Shown here: piece after piece, positions 1 through 6,645 of the stretch
How positions within the stretch are numbered: the first letter of the stretch is position 1
Layout: each line of letters begins with the position of its first letter
Origin: Vulcanimicrobiota bacterium
Lineage (GTDB): Bacteria; Eremiobacterota; Eremiobacteria; Baltobacterales; Baltobacteraceae
Length of the DNA: 18,221 nt
Direction of reading: 5' to 3'
NCBI GenBank assembly: GCA_028287545.1
Contig: JAQBPL010000265.1
Location: 1-18,221 of the forward strand
The notes under the pieces: model-generated
Told to the model about the DNA's origin: nothing
What the model saw: only the letters and a program-made list of their open reading frames with translations
Databases searched by the model: none
Translations under genes and position numbers: made by a program

Positions 1-72
1 CTTCGTCGCCGGATCGATACGCTTGTCGGCGTTCGTATCGGGGACGAGCTTGACGGTAACGAGGATCTTCAG
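1..72 (-). CDS. etfB: Electron transfer flavoprotein beta subunit, N-terminal fragment
   Basis: Only the first 24 codons lie in the window; the gene runs off the left edge. They read (start)KILVTVKLVPDTNADKRID and onward, which matches the highly conserved N-terminus of EtfB (typically MKILVTVKQVPDT). EtfB pairs with EtfA to carry electrons from acyl-CoA and other flavin dehydrogenases to the quinone pool. The residue aligned with the usual initiator Met is a CTG codon (72..70), and an exact GGAGG lies 8 nt upstream (85..81). The only upstream in-frame conventional start is GTG at 93..91, which would add seven residues and has no visible ribosome binding site. CTG is therefore the preferred start. 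Family assignment is confident; the start is an inference. Confidence 0.85.
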   Translation of the reverse strand, partial: MKILVTVKLVPDTNADKRIDPATK

Positions 73-80
73 CGCGCAAA

Positions 81-85
81 CCTCC
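81..85 (-). promoter_or_regulatory. Shine-Dalgarno GGAGG of etfB
   Basis: GGAGG on the minus strand, 8 nt before the CTG codon that aligns with the EtfB initiator. It lies inside the coding frame of the alternative GTG start (93..91), so it decides in favour of CTG. Confidence 0.6.
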
Positions 86-166
86 GGACGCACGAAACCC
101 GGCTCGCTCGCCGGGCTCGTCGGGAACAGGTGCGCTTTCGCGGAGGCGCCCTTCCGGGCCTTCCAC

Positions 167-195
167 CGTATAAAACTAACCGGTTAGAATTTCCA
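167..195 (-). promoter_or_regulatory. Putative etfB promoter with embedded palindromic operator
   Basis: On the minus strand TGGAAA (195..190) and TATACG (172..167) are separated by 17 bp and could serve as -35 and -10 hexamers (each 4-5 of 6 to consensus). The spacer contains the perfect 12-bp palindrome CTAACCGGTTAG (176-187). A palindrome in this position is typical of an operator for a dimeric repressor such as a TetR-family protein. The predicted transcript would have a leader of about 85-90 nt before etfB. The promoter is read from motif matches only. Confidence 0.45.
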
Positions 196-208
196 GGTCG
201 CGCGCGCC

Positions 209-2131
209 TCAACGGGAAGCGCCCGCTTGTGCCCAGAGCTCGACGGCCCGGGCGTGCAGCGCCGGCGTGTCTTCGTCGAGCAGGTAGCCGTCGCGGACGA
301 GCGCCTCTTCGGCCGCGTCGTACGCGCGAAGGTAGGCTTCGCGGCCGGCGTACCGCTCCTCGATCGACCGACGCGGGTCGCTCGCTGCGAAGCGCTGCGC
401 TCGCGTGGCGGCGAAGGGGACGAAGGTGCCGTAGAAGTCGACGAGGCGGTCGCCGAAGCCGGTCGACGGCGTACGCAGGTTCCAGCCCGCGTACGTGGCC
501 AGCGGAACGGCGACTTCGGGCAGATGTACTCCGCCCAGGTCGATTCCGTCGGCATCCACGCGCGGCACCAGGGTCGCGTACGGCGCCCCGATCCCGGGCG
601 GCTCGCGCGTGTCGATCCCCGCGCTCCAGCGCGGTCCGAAGTCGTAGCGCCACGTGCGGTGGAGCGCGACGGGCGTCGGCGGCGTCACGCCGGGGATTGC
701 GGGGAACGTCCACGCCTCGGGTGCGACCAGCGTGCCGTCCGCGACGCGGGGATACCGGCTCTGGGGCGGCGGCGATCCGGTGCGCACCCAAGCGTCGAGC
801 CGCAGCAGCAGCGCGCGCTCGAGCCAGCGATAATCGAGCGGATCGGTACGCCCGCGCATGCCATCGCGCAGAACCGGCGGGAGGTTCGGAATGTGCATCC
901 CGCCGGCGTCCGAGTAGAAGCGGACGTTTTGCGGCAGCGTGACGTCGCGCGCGCCGTCGTCGCTCGTCGTCATCAGCGAAGCCGTGCGGCCCCAATACTC
1001 GTGCGAGGTCACGATGTCAATCACTTTGAGCCCGGCCGGCAGCGGCCACTCGGCTTCGTGGAACGGCGGGACGTCGGTCGGGTAGAAGAACGACGAGAAC
1101 GCCGCCGCGTCGCGCGACGGCTGCGCGAAGCGATGATCGAACGAGCCCAGCGCCGGACCGCTGACGACCGGGACGATCGCGTCGAACACCGGCCGTCCGT
1201 CTTCGTCGGCGTCGAAGCCGCGCTGCACGAACGTGCGCAGCACCCGTCCGCTCTGCGAGATGCCGAAGCCGTACGCGCGCGCGACGTGCAGCGGCGCCGA
1301 TCGATCGTGCTTCAGATACGATACCGTGTCGCGCACCCCGGCGAGTCCGAGTCCGACGACGGCCGGATCGACCGCACGGTACACGAGCTCGTAGATCCGG
1401 CCCGGAACGAAACCGCCGTCGAGCGCGATCGATGCGCCGCGGTGCGTGAAATGCCAGCGCTCACGGGGAATCGTGTGCCGCGCCGCGAGCACGTCGTCGC
1501 GTTCGGTAAGAACGCTCTCCGCATCGCTCTCGCTTGCGACCGCATACGCGACTTGATCGCCGTGGGCGACGCCGTGTTCGGCGCTCGGTGCGTCGACGTG
1601 GAAGTCGCTGCGCACCAGGCCCGTGATCCGTTTCCCGCCGTCGGTTGCGATTGGGGCGGTGAACCGCAGCAGGCCGGGTTGGAGCGGCACGTCCCATTGC
1701 CAACCGATGACGACGACCGTGAAGCCGTGCCGCATCAGGAACCCGTCGCCCAAGTCGTCGGGGACCGCCGGGTCGCGTGAAAACCGGCCGCGGTTGAGCG
1801 CGAGCGCCGTTGCGCCGCCGCGGTTCGGAATGTCGATGAGGGCCGTGCCGTTCGCGCGGGCGCGATCGAGCGGCGCCAGGATGACGACGGCGGCCGAGGA
1901 TTCCACCTCGCCGCTTGCGTCGCGCGGTGCGAGCGTCAGGTCGACGATGCTGCGGTTCGCATTGGTCCCCGGCCGGTCGGCGAACTGCAGCTTGCCGACG
2001 ATCTTCTCGTAGCCGTACGCGATCGGGGTGCGCGAGACGACCGAGAACCCGGTGACGCGCGCCTGCGCCGGAAGCGCGGCGCACGCGAGGAGTGCCAGCG
2101 TGACGATGAAGAGACGGGCTGGATGCGTCAC
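209..2131 (-). CDS. Exported alpha/beta-hydrolase domain protein (large form)
   Basis: 640-residue protein. Residues 1-24 form a signal peptide (hydrophobic core about 8-20, Ala-x-Ala before Arg25), so it is probably exported. The body resembles the large alpha/beta-hydrolase-domain family found in Proteobacteria and Acidobacteria: N-terminal beta-rich part with IDIPNRGG near 99-106, then the elbow-like GFGISQSGR at 288-296, where Ser292 is the likely nucleophile. The C-terminal half contains SHEYWGRTASL and a conserved aromatic/His-rich segment. The natural substrate in this family is generally unknown; esterase-type activity is inferred. It begins at GTG 2131 because the signal peptide starts there; no strong ribosome binding site is visible. 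The gene is divergent from the 2182 gene across 50 bp, and etfB follows it downstream under its own promoter. Confidence 0.75.
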   Translation of the reverse strand: MTHPARLFIVTLALLACAALPAQARVTGFSVVSRTPIAYGYEKIVGKLQFADRPGTNANRSIVDLTLAPRDASGEVESSAAVVILAPLDRARANGTALIDIPNRGGATALALNRGRFSRDPAVPDDLGDGFLMRHGFTVVVIGWQWDVPLQPGLLRFTAPIATDGGKRITGLVRSDFHVDAPSAEHGVAHGDQVAYAVASESDAESVLTERDDVLAARHTIPRERWHFTHRGASIALDGGFVPGRIYELVYRAVDPAVVGLGLAGVRDTVSYLKHDRSAPLHVARAYGFGISQSGRVLRTFVQRGFDADEDGRPVFDAIVPVVSGPALGSFDHRFAQPSRDAAAFSSFFYPTDVPPFHEAEWPLPAGLKVIDIVTSHEYWGRTASLMTTSDDGARDVTLPQNVRFYSDAGGMHIPNLPPVLRDGMRGRTDPLDYRWLERALLLRLDAWVRTGSPPPQSRYPRVADGTLVAPEAWTFPAIPGVTPPTPVALHRTWRYDFGPRWSAGIDTREPPGIGAPYATLVPRVDADGIDLGGVHLPEVAVPLATYAGWNLRTPSTGFGDRLVDFYGTFVPFAATRAQRFAASDPRRSIEERYAGREAYLRAYDAAEEALVRDGYLLDEDTPALHARAVELWAQAGASR

Positions 2132-2181
2132 GCGCGCCCATTCGCGAGGAACCCCCGCAGGCGCTCTTTAAGGCCGCCCTC

Positions 2182-3576
2182 GTGCACGAGCGCCATGCCC
2201 CGCAGCGTGATCCCGTCACTCCGGTGCGCACGCCGGCGCCTTCGTTGCCGGACGCCGCGCCGGCGCCCCCCGTCCGGCGCCATCACACCCTCGGGCGTCT
2301 CGTGAACCCGGGCACCGGTGCGAACCTGGGAGAGTCGCCGCTGCAGCGCACCATTCGCGTCGACGCCATGGACGACGGCGCCGAGTTCGAGAAGATCGAA
2401 GGGTGGGTTCCGCGGCATTTCGGCTTTTCGGAGGCCGGCAAGACGGTCTATCTCACCTGGCTCAAGGACGGGATCGATCATCACTACGCGAACAAGGCGG
2501 CGCTGGTCGCGGCGGTCGAGCACGCCACGAACGATCCGACGACCGAGAGCTTCCGCGACATGTTCGCCGCCGCCGCGGCAAAGAGCGGGCTCGACGTCGG
2601 GAAGCTCGAGTTCTACTTGAACGCGAAGGATGCATCGCTGCAATCGTTGGCGCAGTTTTCGGCAGCGGAGATCCAGGGACAACTCGTGAAGCGCGGCGCG
2701 GCCGTGGCGGGACGCATCGAAGACTGGAACGTTCGGCAACTGATCGACGCCATCGTCAGCCGGCAGATTCTCACCGGCGTGTGCGGAGAAACGGCGAACC
2801 TCGTCCACGGCCTCCTCTCGCCGGGCAGCGCGGGGCAAGTAGAGCCGCAGAACTCGAACCGCCAGGACGTGCTGGATGCGGTTACCACGGCCAATGCGCG
2901 GTCGATCGCGCGCCGCCGTCATCAGTACGTGCGCGTCATGGACCAGGGGCACGCCTTCATCATCGAGGTGGCGAACGACACGGCCCGGCTCATCCAAAGT
3001 TTTATCGGAAAATACACGCTCGCAGCGAACCTCCAACTCGACAAGAGCTACACGCTCGCCGATTTCATGGCCAAGCTCGAGGCCGCGCTCGTGCACGGCG
3101 ACGGCGGCGGCGCGACGGGCGCCGCGCGGATCGAACTCTTCAGCAGCCAGGCCTACCACGGAAGCAACACGTTCTCCGTGACGTCGTTCGAGGCCGAAGC
3201 GGGGACGAAAGCCCGCGCCGCGGAGGCTGCGAAAACGGGCACAACGAGTTGGGGCGCGCAGCATGACGCACCCGCGAGCACGGTGCTTCAGAAGCCGCCG
3301 GCCCACGACGCTCCGGTCGAGGACGCTACGGAACTGCTCACGCCGACGTTCGACGAGTGCACCTACGTCTACTATCCCTCACCAAAGGTGAGCAGCGAGG
3401 AGGACGACGCGTTCAACGAACGGATGTGCGCGGGCAACGTCGACGCCGGCATAAACGTCCGTACCGAGCACGGCGACCGCTACTTGTACCGGATTGCCTC
3501 GAAGGGCGCAGGACGGTATCGGCTCGAGCGGATCGGTCCCGCAAAAGCGGCGGCCTCCGCGGCGTCGGCGACGTAG
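2182..3576 (+). CDS. Unrecognised protein with Cys-His (transglutaminase/papain-like) core; possible effector
   Basis: 464 residues with no signal peptide or membrane segment. I do not recognise the family. Residues 11-30 are Pro/Ala rich and residues 34-57 are probably unstructured, ending in PLQR. The centre carries ILTGVCGETANLVHGLL (about 196-212) followed by DQGHAFIIEVAND (about 254-266). A Cys at the start of a helix followed by a His at the start of a beta strand is the arrangement of transglutaminase/papain-fold thiol enzymes, with Cys201 and His257 as candidate catalytic residues; the third residue is unclear (Asp266 or Gln272). A low-complexity linker (340-385) leads to a small C-terminal domain with Cys393 and Cys416. 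Start is GTG 2182 with AAGG 8 nt upstream. It is flanked by unrelated genes. A secreted or injected effector is possible but unproven. Confidence 0.6.
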   Translation: MHERHAPQRDPVTPVRTPAPSLPDAAPAPPVRRHHTLGRLVNPGTGANLGESPLQRTIRVDAMDDGAEFEKIEGWVPRHFGFSEAGKTVYLTWLKDGIDHHYANKAALVAAVEHATNDPTTESFRDMFAAAAAKSGLDVGKLEFYLNAKDASLQSLAQFSAAEIQGQLVKRGAAVAGRIEDWNVRQLIDAIVSRQILTGVCGETANLVHGLLSPGSAGQVEPQNSNRQDVLDAVTTANARSIARRRHQYVRVMDQGHAFIIEVANDTARLIQSFIGKYTLAANLQLDKSYTLADFMAKLEAALVHGDGGGATGAARIELFSSQAYHGSNTFSVTSFEAEAGTKARAAEAAKTGTTSWGAQHDAPASTVLQKPPAHDAPVEDATELLTPTFDECTYVYYPSPKVSSEEDDAFNERMCAGNVDAGINVRTEHGDRYLYRIASKGAGRYRLERIGPAKAAASAASAT

Positions 3577-3595
3577 GCGGCTCACGTCGAGCGAC

Positions 3596-3682
3596 TGGTG
3601 GGATGACCGGGACTCGAACCCGGATGCTCTCGCGAGCTGCAGATTTTAAGTCTGCTGTGTCTGCCGATTCCACCATCATCCC
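3596..3682 (-). tRNA. tRNA-Leu (anticodon UAA)
   Basis: Read on the minus strand: acceptor GGGATGA (3682..3676) pairs with TCATCCC (3606..3600). The anticodon arm is GCAGA-CTTAAAA-TCTGC, giving anticodon TAA. A long class II variable arm is present, and the T-arm has CCGGG-TTCGAGT-CCCGG. Discriminator is A73 and CCA is genome-encoded (3598..3596). 87 nt including CCA. The long variable arm and UAA anticodon identify leucine. It lies just downstream of the ppx-like gene on the same strand. Confidence 0.97.
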
Positions 3683-3683
3683 G

Positions 3684-3704
3684 CGCGCGGCGTTTCGCCG
3701 CGCG
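3684..3704 (-). other. GC-rich hairpin directly upstream of tRNA-Leu 5' end
   Basis: Perfect 9-bp inverted repeat (3684-3692 and 3696-3704) with a 3-nt loop, one base before the mature tRNA 5' end. No T-run follows, so it is not a standard terminator. It could be a pre-tRNA leader structure met by RNase P, or a by-product of CG-rich sequence. Confidence 0.5.
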
Positions 3705-3745
3705 GAACGCGCGCACCGCTCGCCCCGGTTCGTCGGCCGGGCCGG

Positions 3746-4681
3746 TCAGGCGCCGGGCAGCGGCGCCGCCCGAAATGCGGGCGAGGTCAGATAGCCCAAC
3801 AGCAAGTCGGCTTCGCTGACCGTGAAGGCGTCGACGTCGAGCAGACGGCAGGCTTCGTCGAGCAGAATCAAGCCGGCCGGCAGAATGTCGGCACGTTGCG
3901 GCCGGATGTGCGCGAGGCGTTTGCGCGCATCGAGATCGCGCCCGAGCAAACGCACGACCAAACGCCGGCAATCCGCTCGCGTCATACGCGCTCCGTCGTG
4001 CATTCCGCCGGTGAGCATCGCGGCTGCGGTGAACGCCGTCCCGCCGACCGCGATCAGCCCGGCGAACCCGCGAATGCGGGCGAACGGCGCGAGCACCGCG
4101 CCGGCGTCGGCGCGCGCGTCCGTCTCGAGGATTCCCCGCTCCGCTTCGGTCAGCGCGCGAGCGCCGAGCAGCGCGGGATGACGTTCCGATAAGCGCACGG
4201 CCCCGATCTCCAGCGAAAGCGTGCGCTGCACGGAGCCGTGTTCACGTGCATGCTTGGGCCGGTCGACCGCGAGCTCGCTGCTGCCGCCGCCGACGTCGAG
4301 GACCGCGAGCGGATCTTCCCCCGACAGCGCAGCCGTCGCTCCGAGGAACGAGTACGTCGCCTCTTCTTCTCCGCTCAGGACGCGCGGCGCGATGCCGGTC
4401 CGGCGCCCGACCTCCGCGCCGAACGCCGCGCCGTCGCTGGCGCGCCGCAACGCGCTGGTCGCGACGGCATCGATGACGGTCGCGCCGCGTCGCCGCGAGA
4501 CCGCGACGTAGTCCTCGACCGCGGCCAGAGTACGCTCGGCAGCGGCCGCATCGATTGATCCGGTCATGCCGATTCCGGTGCCGATGCGGGTGCCGCGCGA
4601 CTCTCCCGCGATGCGCAGGTCCCCGTCGAGCACGAGCAGACGGGTGGAATTCGTCCCGATCGAAACGAGCGCTCGGATCAC
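3746..4681 (-). CDS. Ppx/GppA family phosphatase (exopolyphosphatase-like)
   Basis: 311 residues from GTG 4681, the length of short two-subdomain Ppx/GppA proteins. Ordered motifs: SIGTNSTRLLV (7-17, phosphate loop 1), TRIGTGIG (31-38), ATSALR (74-79), SGEEEATYSFLGA (103-115, with the general-base Glu), DVGGGSSE (129-136, phosphate loop 2), GAVRLSE (160-166) and a C-terminal ADILPAGLILLDEA segment. These proteins hydrolyse polyphosphate or convert pppGpp to ppGpp in the cytoplasm; which applies here cannot be read from sequence. The normally invariant Asp of phosphate loop 1 (DIGTN/DLGSN) is Ser7. A longer form from GTG 4729 is open but would overlap the divergent HAD gene. Upstream of tRNA-Leu and divergent from the HAD phosphatase. 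Confidence 0.85.
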   Translation of the reverse strand: MIRALVSIGTNSTRLLVLDGDLRIAGESRGTRIGTGIGMTGSIDAAAAERTLAAVEDYVAVSRRRGATVIDAVATSALRRASDGAAFGAEVGRRTGIAPRVLSGEEEATYSFLGATAALSGEDPLAVLDVGGGSSELAVDRPKHAREHGSVQRTLSLEIGAVRLSERHPALLGARALTEAERGILETDARADAGAVLAPFARIRGFAGLIAVGGTAFTAAAMLTGGMHDGARMTRADCRRLVVRLLGRDLDARKRLAHIRPQRADILPAGLILLDEACRLLDVDAFTVSEADLLLGYLTSPAFRAAPLPGA

Positions 4682-4718
4682 CGGCGGGCGGTTCGCGCGC
4701 CGACGCGAACCGACCCGC

Positions 4719-5402
4719 ATGGCGCGCACGGTTCCCGCAATGGTGTTCGACCTCGACGGGACGCTCGTCGATTCCGTGTACCAGCACGTCGGCGCGTGGC
4801 ACGACGCTCTGCGTTCGGCCGGATTGAACCTGTCGTTTTGGCGAATCCATCGTAAGATCGGGATGAGCGGCGGCCTCTTCGTCCGCGGCTTGATGCGCGA
4901 ACTCGACCGTGAGGTCGATGCCGCGACGCTGGCCGACCTGCGCCGCCGGCACGCCGCCGCCTATGCCGAACGCTTCCACGAGGTGGTTCCGCTCCCCGGA
5001 ACGCACGAGCTGCTGGCCGCGCTCACGGCTCTGGGCGCCCCCTGGGCGATCGCGACCAGCGGGATGCGCGCCGTAGCGCACCGGGCGCTGGCCCTGCTCG
5101 AGATCCCCGCCCACGTCCCGATCGTCACCCGCGACGACGTCGCGCACGCCAAGCCCGACCCGGACCTCTTCCTTTACGCGGCTGAAAAGCTGGGTGTTCC
5201 CATCGTACACAGCATCGTGGTGGGCGATTCGGTGTGGGATCTGCTCGCCGCCCGCCGCGCCGGAGCGCTCGGCGTAGGGCTCCTCTCGGGCGGCTATGGG
5301 GCCGACGAACTGCAAAGCGCGGGCGCCTACCGCGTCTACGCGGACCCGGCCGATCTGCTCGCGCATCTCGACGAAGTGGGGATCCGCGACCCGGACTCCT
5401 GA
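4719..5402 (+). CDS. HAD superfamily phosphatase (phosphoglycolate phosphatase-like)
   Basis: 227 residues with all four HAD motifs: DLDGTLVDS (11-19, nucleophile Asp11 and acid/base Asp13), IATS (111-114), the Lys145 motif AKPDPDLFLYAAEKLG, and VVGDSVWD (167-174). The helical cap between motifs I and II (about 20-95) places it in subfamily IA with Gph and beta-phosphoglucomutase-like enzymes. Substrate is not identifiable. ATG 4719 is chosen; ATG 4740 (starting MVFDLDG) is an equally reasonable start. The open frame extends further upstream, but that part overlaps the divergent Ppx gene and is not conserved-looking. Confidence 0.88.
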   Translation: MARTVPAMVFDLDGTLVDSVYQHVGAWHDALRSAGLNLSFWRIHRKIGMSGGLFVRGLMRELDREVDAATLADLRRRHAAAYAERFHEVVPLPGTHELLAALTALGAPWAIATSGMRAVAHRALALLEIPAHVPIVTRDDVAHAKPDPDLFLYAAEKLGVPIVHSIVVGDSVWDLLAARRAGALGVGLLSGGYGADELQSAGAYRVYADPADLLAHLDEVGIRDPDS

Positions 5403-5450
5403 CGCCGATCGGCTGGGGCCACTCGTGAAAATCGGTGCGATGCCGCGCAC

Positions 5451-5486
5451 TTGACACAGACTTTACCGGCGCTCGGTTGATTCTTT
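5451..5486 (+). promoter_or_regulatory. Possible promoter for the lipoprotein-regulator operon
   Basis: An exact TTGACA sits at 5451-5456 in the intergenic region after the HAD gene. No good -10 follows at 16-18 bp; the nearest AT-rich hexamer is GTTGAT (5476-5481, 19 bp). The -35 match is good and the rest is weak. Confidence 0.3.
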
Positions 5487-5504
5487 CCTGGGAGGGCGCA
5501 TAGT

Positions 5505-5612
5505 GTGATGTACGCCGACAGACGCCCGTCGACGTTGCCCAGTGGGGTGAGGGCGTTCGCCTACGGTACGTTCGCCGGTCGGTTTACCGACTCGGCGGCG
5601 GGTTCGCACTAA
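5505..5612 (+). CDS. Possible 35-codon leader ORF
   Basis: Short ORF starting GTG-ATG at 5505, with GGAGGG (5491-5496) 8 nt upstream, a better ribosome binding site than most genes here. The product is 35 residues, basic at the N-terminus (YADRRPSTLPSG), with no membrane segment and no homology I recognise. It ends at TAA 5610-5612, 53 nt before the lipoprotein start. A hairpin GTCGG-TTTA-CCGAC (5578-5591) lies inside it. It could be a regulatory leader peptide or chance. The rest of the 5403-5665 gap shows no other gene. Confidence 0.3.
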   Translation: MMYADRRPSTLPSGVRAFAYGTFAGRFTDSAAGSH

Positions 5613-5665
5613 GCGGACTCTCGGCGGTCTCGGACCGTCGCCGTCTCCTCGAAGGGCCTTCAGGG

Positions 5666-6631
5666 ATGAGATCAGTTTTCGCGCTTGCCATGGCAGCCGT
5701 TGTTTCTATCAGCGGCCTCGCTGCATGCGGCGGCTCGCGTTCCGCGTCCACGGTGGTTCCGAGCACCCCGGGCCAAACGTCGCAATCGACGCAAAAACAG
5801 GTGCGCCATCTCAAAGATACGCGCACTCTCCAGGACGTCTCCGGCGGTGCGCCGCCGCGCTTCATGATCGATCTCTCGCTGTTCGACGCGCCGCTGGCGG
5901 GGATCACCAGTTCGAATGCACAGTTCAACGCCGGAATTCTCGGCGTGGATGCGATCGACAAGAACGGTGACTCATGGCAGCTCACCGGGAGCAGCACGCC
6001 GCAAGTCGTCGATCTCTTCAGCCTGCAGACGACCGCGATGGCCCTCGGAAGCGGCTCGCTGCCGGTGGGAACGTACCCGTCGGTTCAGCTGCTGCTCGAC
6101 CCCGCGACGACCACGCTGACGTATAACGGTAAAACGTATCCGGTGGTCTTCATCACGTCAGCTCATCCATGGTGGGATCCATCGCAGACCGTCGAGGCGG
6201 TTTCGGTACCGCTCGGTGTGACCGGAACCGCAGGACAATCGCTCTCCTTGACCTTGGACTTCAACGTCTTCCAATCCGCAGACCTTCGCAACGGCATCGT
6301 CTACTTGTCGCCGACGGTCACTGGCGGACACGGCCAACCGACGATCCTCGGAACGGTCGCGAACGCCGCCGGCGGTCCGGTTTCGAACGCGACGGTCGTT
6401 GCGACCGACGCCAACGGCAACGTGGCGAACGTCACCTCCACGCATTCGAACGGAACCTTCCAGCTCCACGGGATCGATCCAGGCACGTACACTGTCTCCG
6501 TCCTGAACACGTTCGTAACGAAGGCGGGCGCTACCGTGACGGCGTCCGGCGCGGACGCCGGCGCTAGTCCATCAGTAACCGTTATCCTCGGCCCGAACAC
6601 AAAGGCCAACATCGGAACGCTGCAAGACTAA
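5666..6631 (+). CDS. Lipoprotein with DUF4382-like domain and carboxypeptidase-regulatory-like domain
   Basis: 321 residues. N-terminal signal MRSVFALAMAAVV with lipobox GLAAC and Cys21 as the lipidated residue, so it is membrane-anchored on the outside. After an unstructured Ser/Thr/Gln-rich linker (22-60), residues about 62-215 fit DUF4382: an early DAPLAGITS strand, QVVDLFSLQ and LPVGTYPSVQLLLD. Residues about 226-285 fit a beta-sandwich carboxypeptidase-regulatory-like module (GTVANAAGGPVSNATVVATD, then THSNGTFQLHGIDPGTYTVSV). Molecular function in this family is unknown; an adhesive or structural surface role is inferred. GAAGGG precedes the ATG. The LuxR-type regulator starts 14 nt downstream, so the two are probably co-transcribed. 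Confidence 0.85.
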   Translation: MRSVFALAMAAVVSISGLAACGGSRSASTVVPSTPGQTSQSTQKQVRHLKDTRTLQDVSGGAPPRFMIDLSLFDAPLAGITSSNAQFNAGILGVDAIDKNGDSWQLTGSSTPQVVDLFSLQTTAMALGSGSLPVGTYPSVQLLLDPATTTLTYNGKTYPVVFITSAHPWWDPSQTVEAVSVPLGVTGTAGQSLSLTLDFNVFQSADLRNGIVYLSPTVTGGHGQPTILGTVANAAGGPVSNATVVATDANGNVANVTSTHSNGTFQLHGIDPGTYTVSVLNTFVTKAGATVTASGADAGASPSVTVILGPNTKANIGTLQD

Positions 6632-6645
6632 CGGCGGATAATAAC

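Noticed and set aside
176..187. CTAACCGGTTAG followed by TTTT as a terminator for the exported hydrolase gene
   Set aside because: A 12-bp palindrome without a spacer leaves at most a 4-bp AT-rich stem, too weak for a terminator; an operator fits better.
227..1780. Long plus-strand ORF (517 residues) opposite the exported hydrolase
   Set aside because: Arg/Val/Asp-rich composition typical of antisense frames in GC-rich DNA; the minus frame carries a signal peptide and conserved motifs.
5505..5665. c-di-GMP (GEMM) or cobalamin riboswitch in the lipoprotein leader
   Set aside because: Hairpins are present but the conserved sequence boxes of these classes are not.
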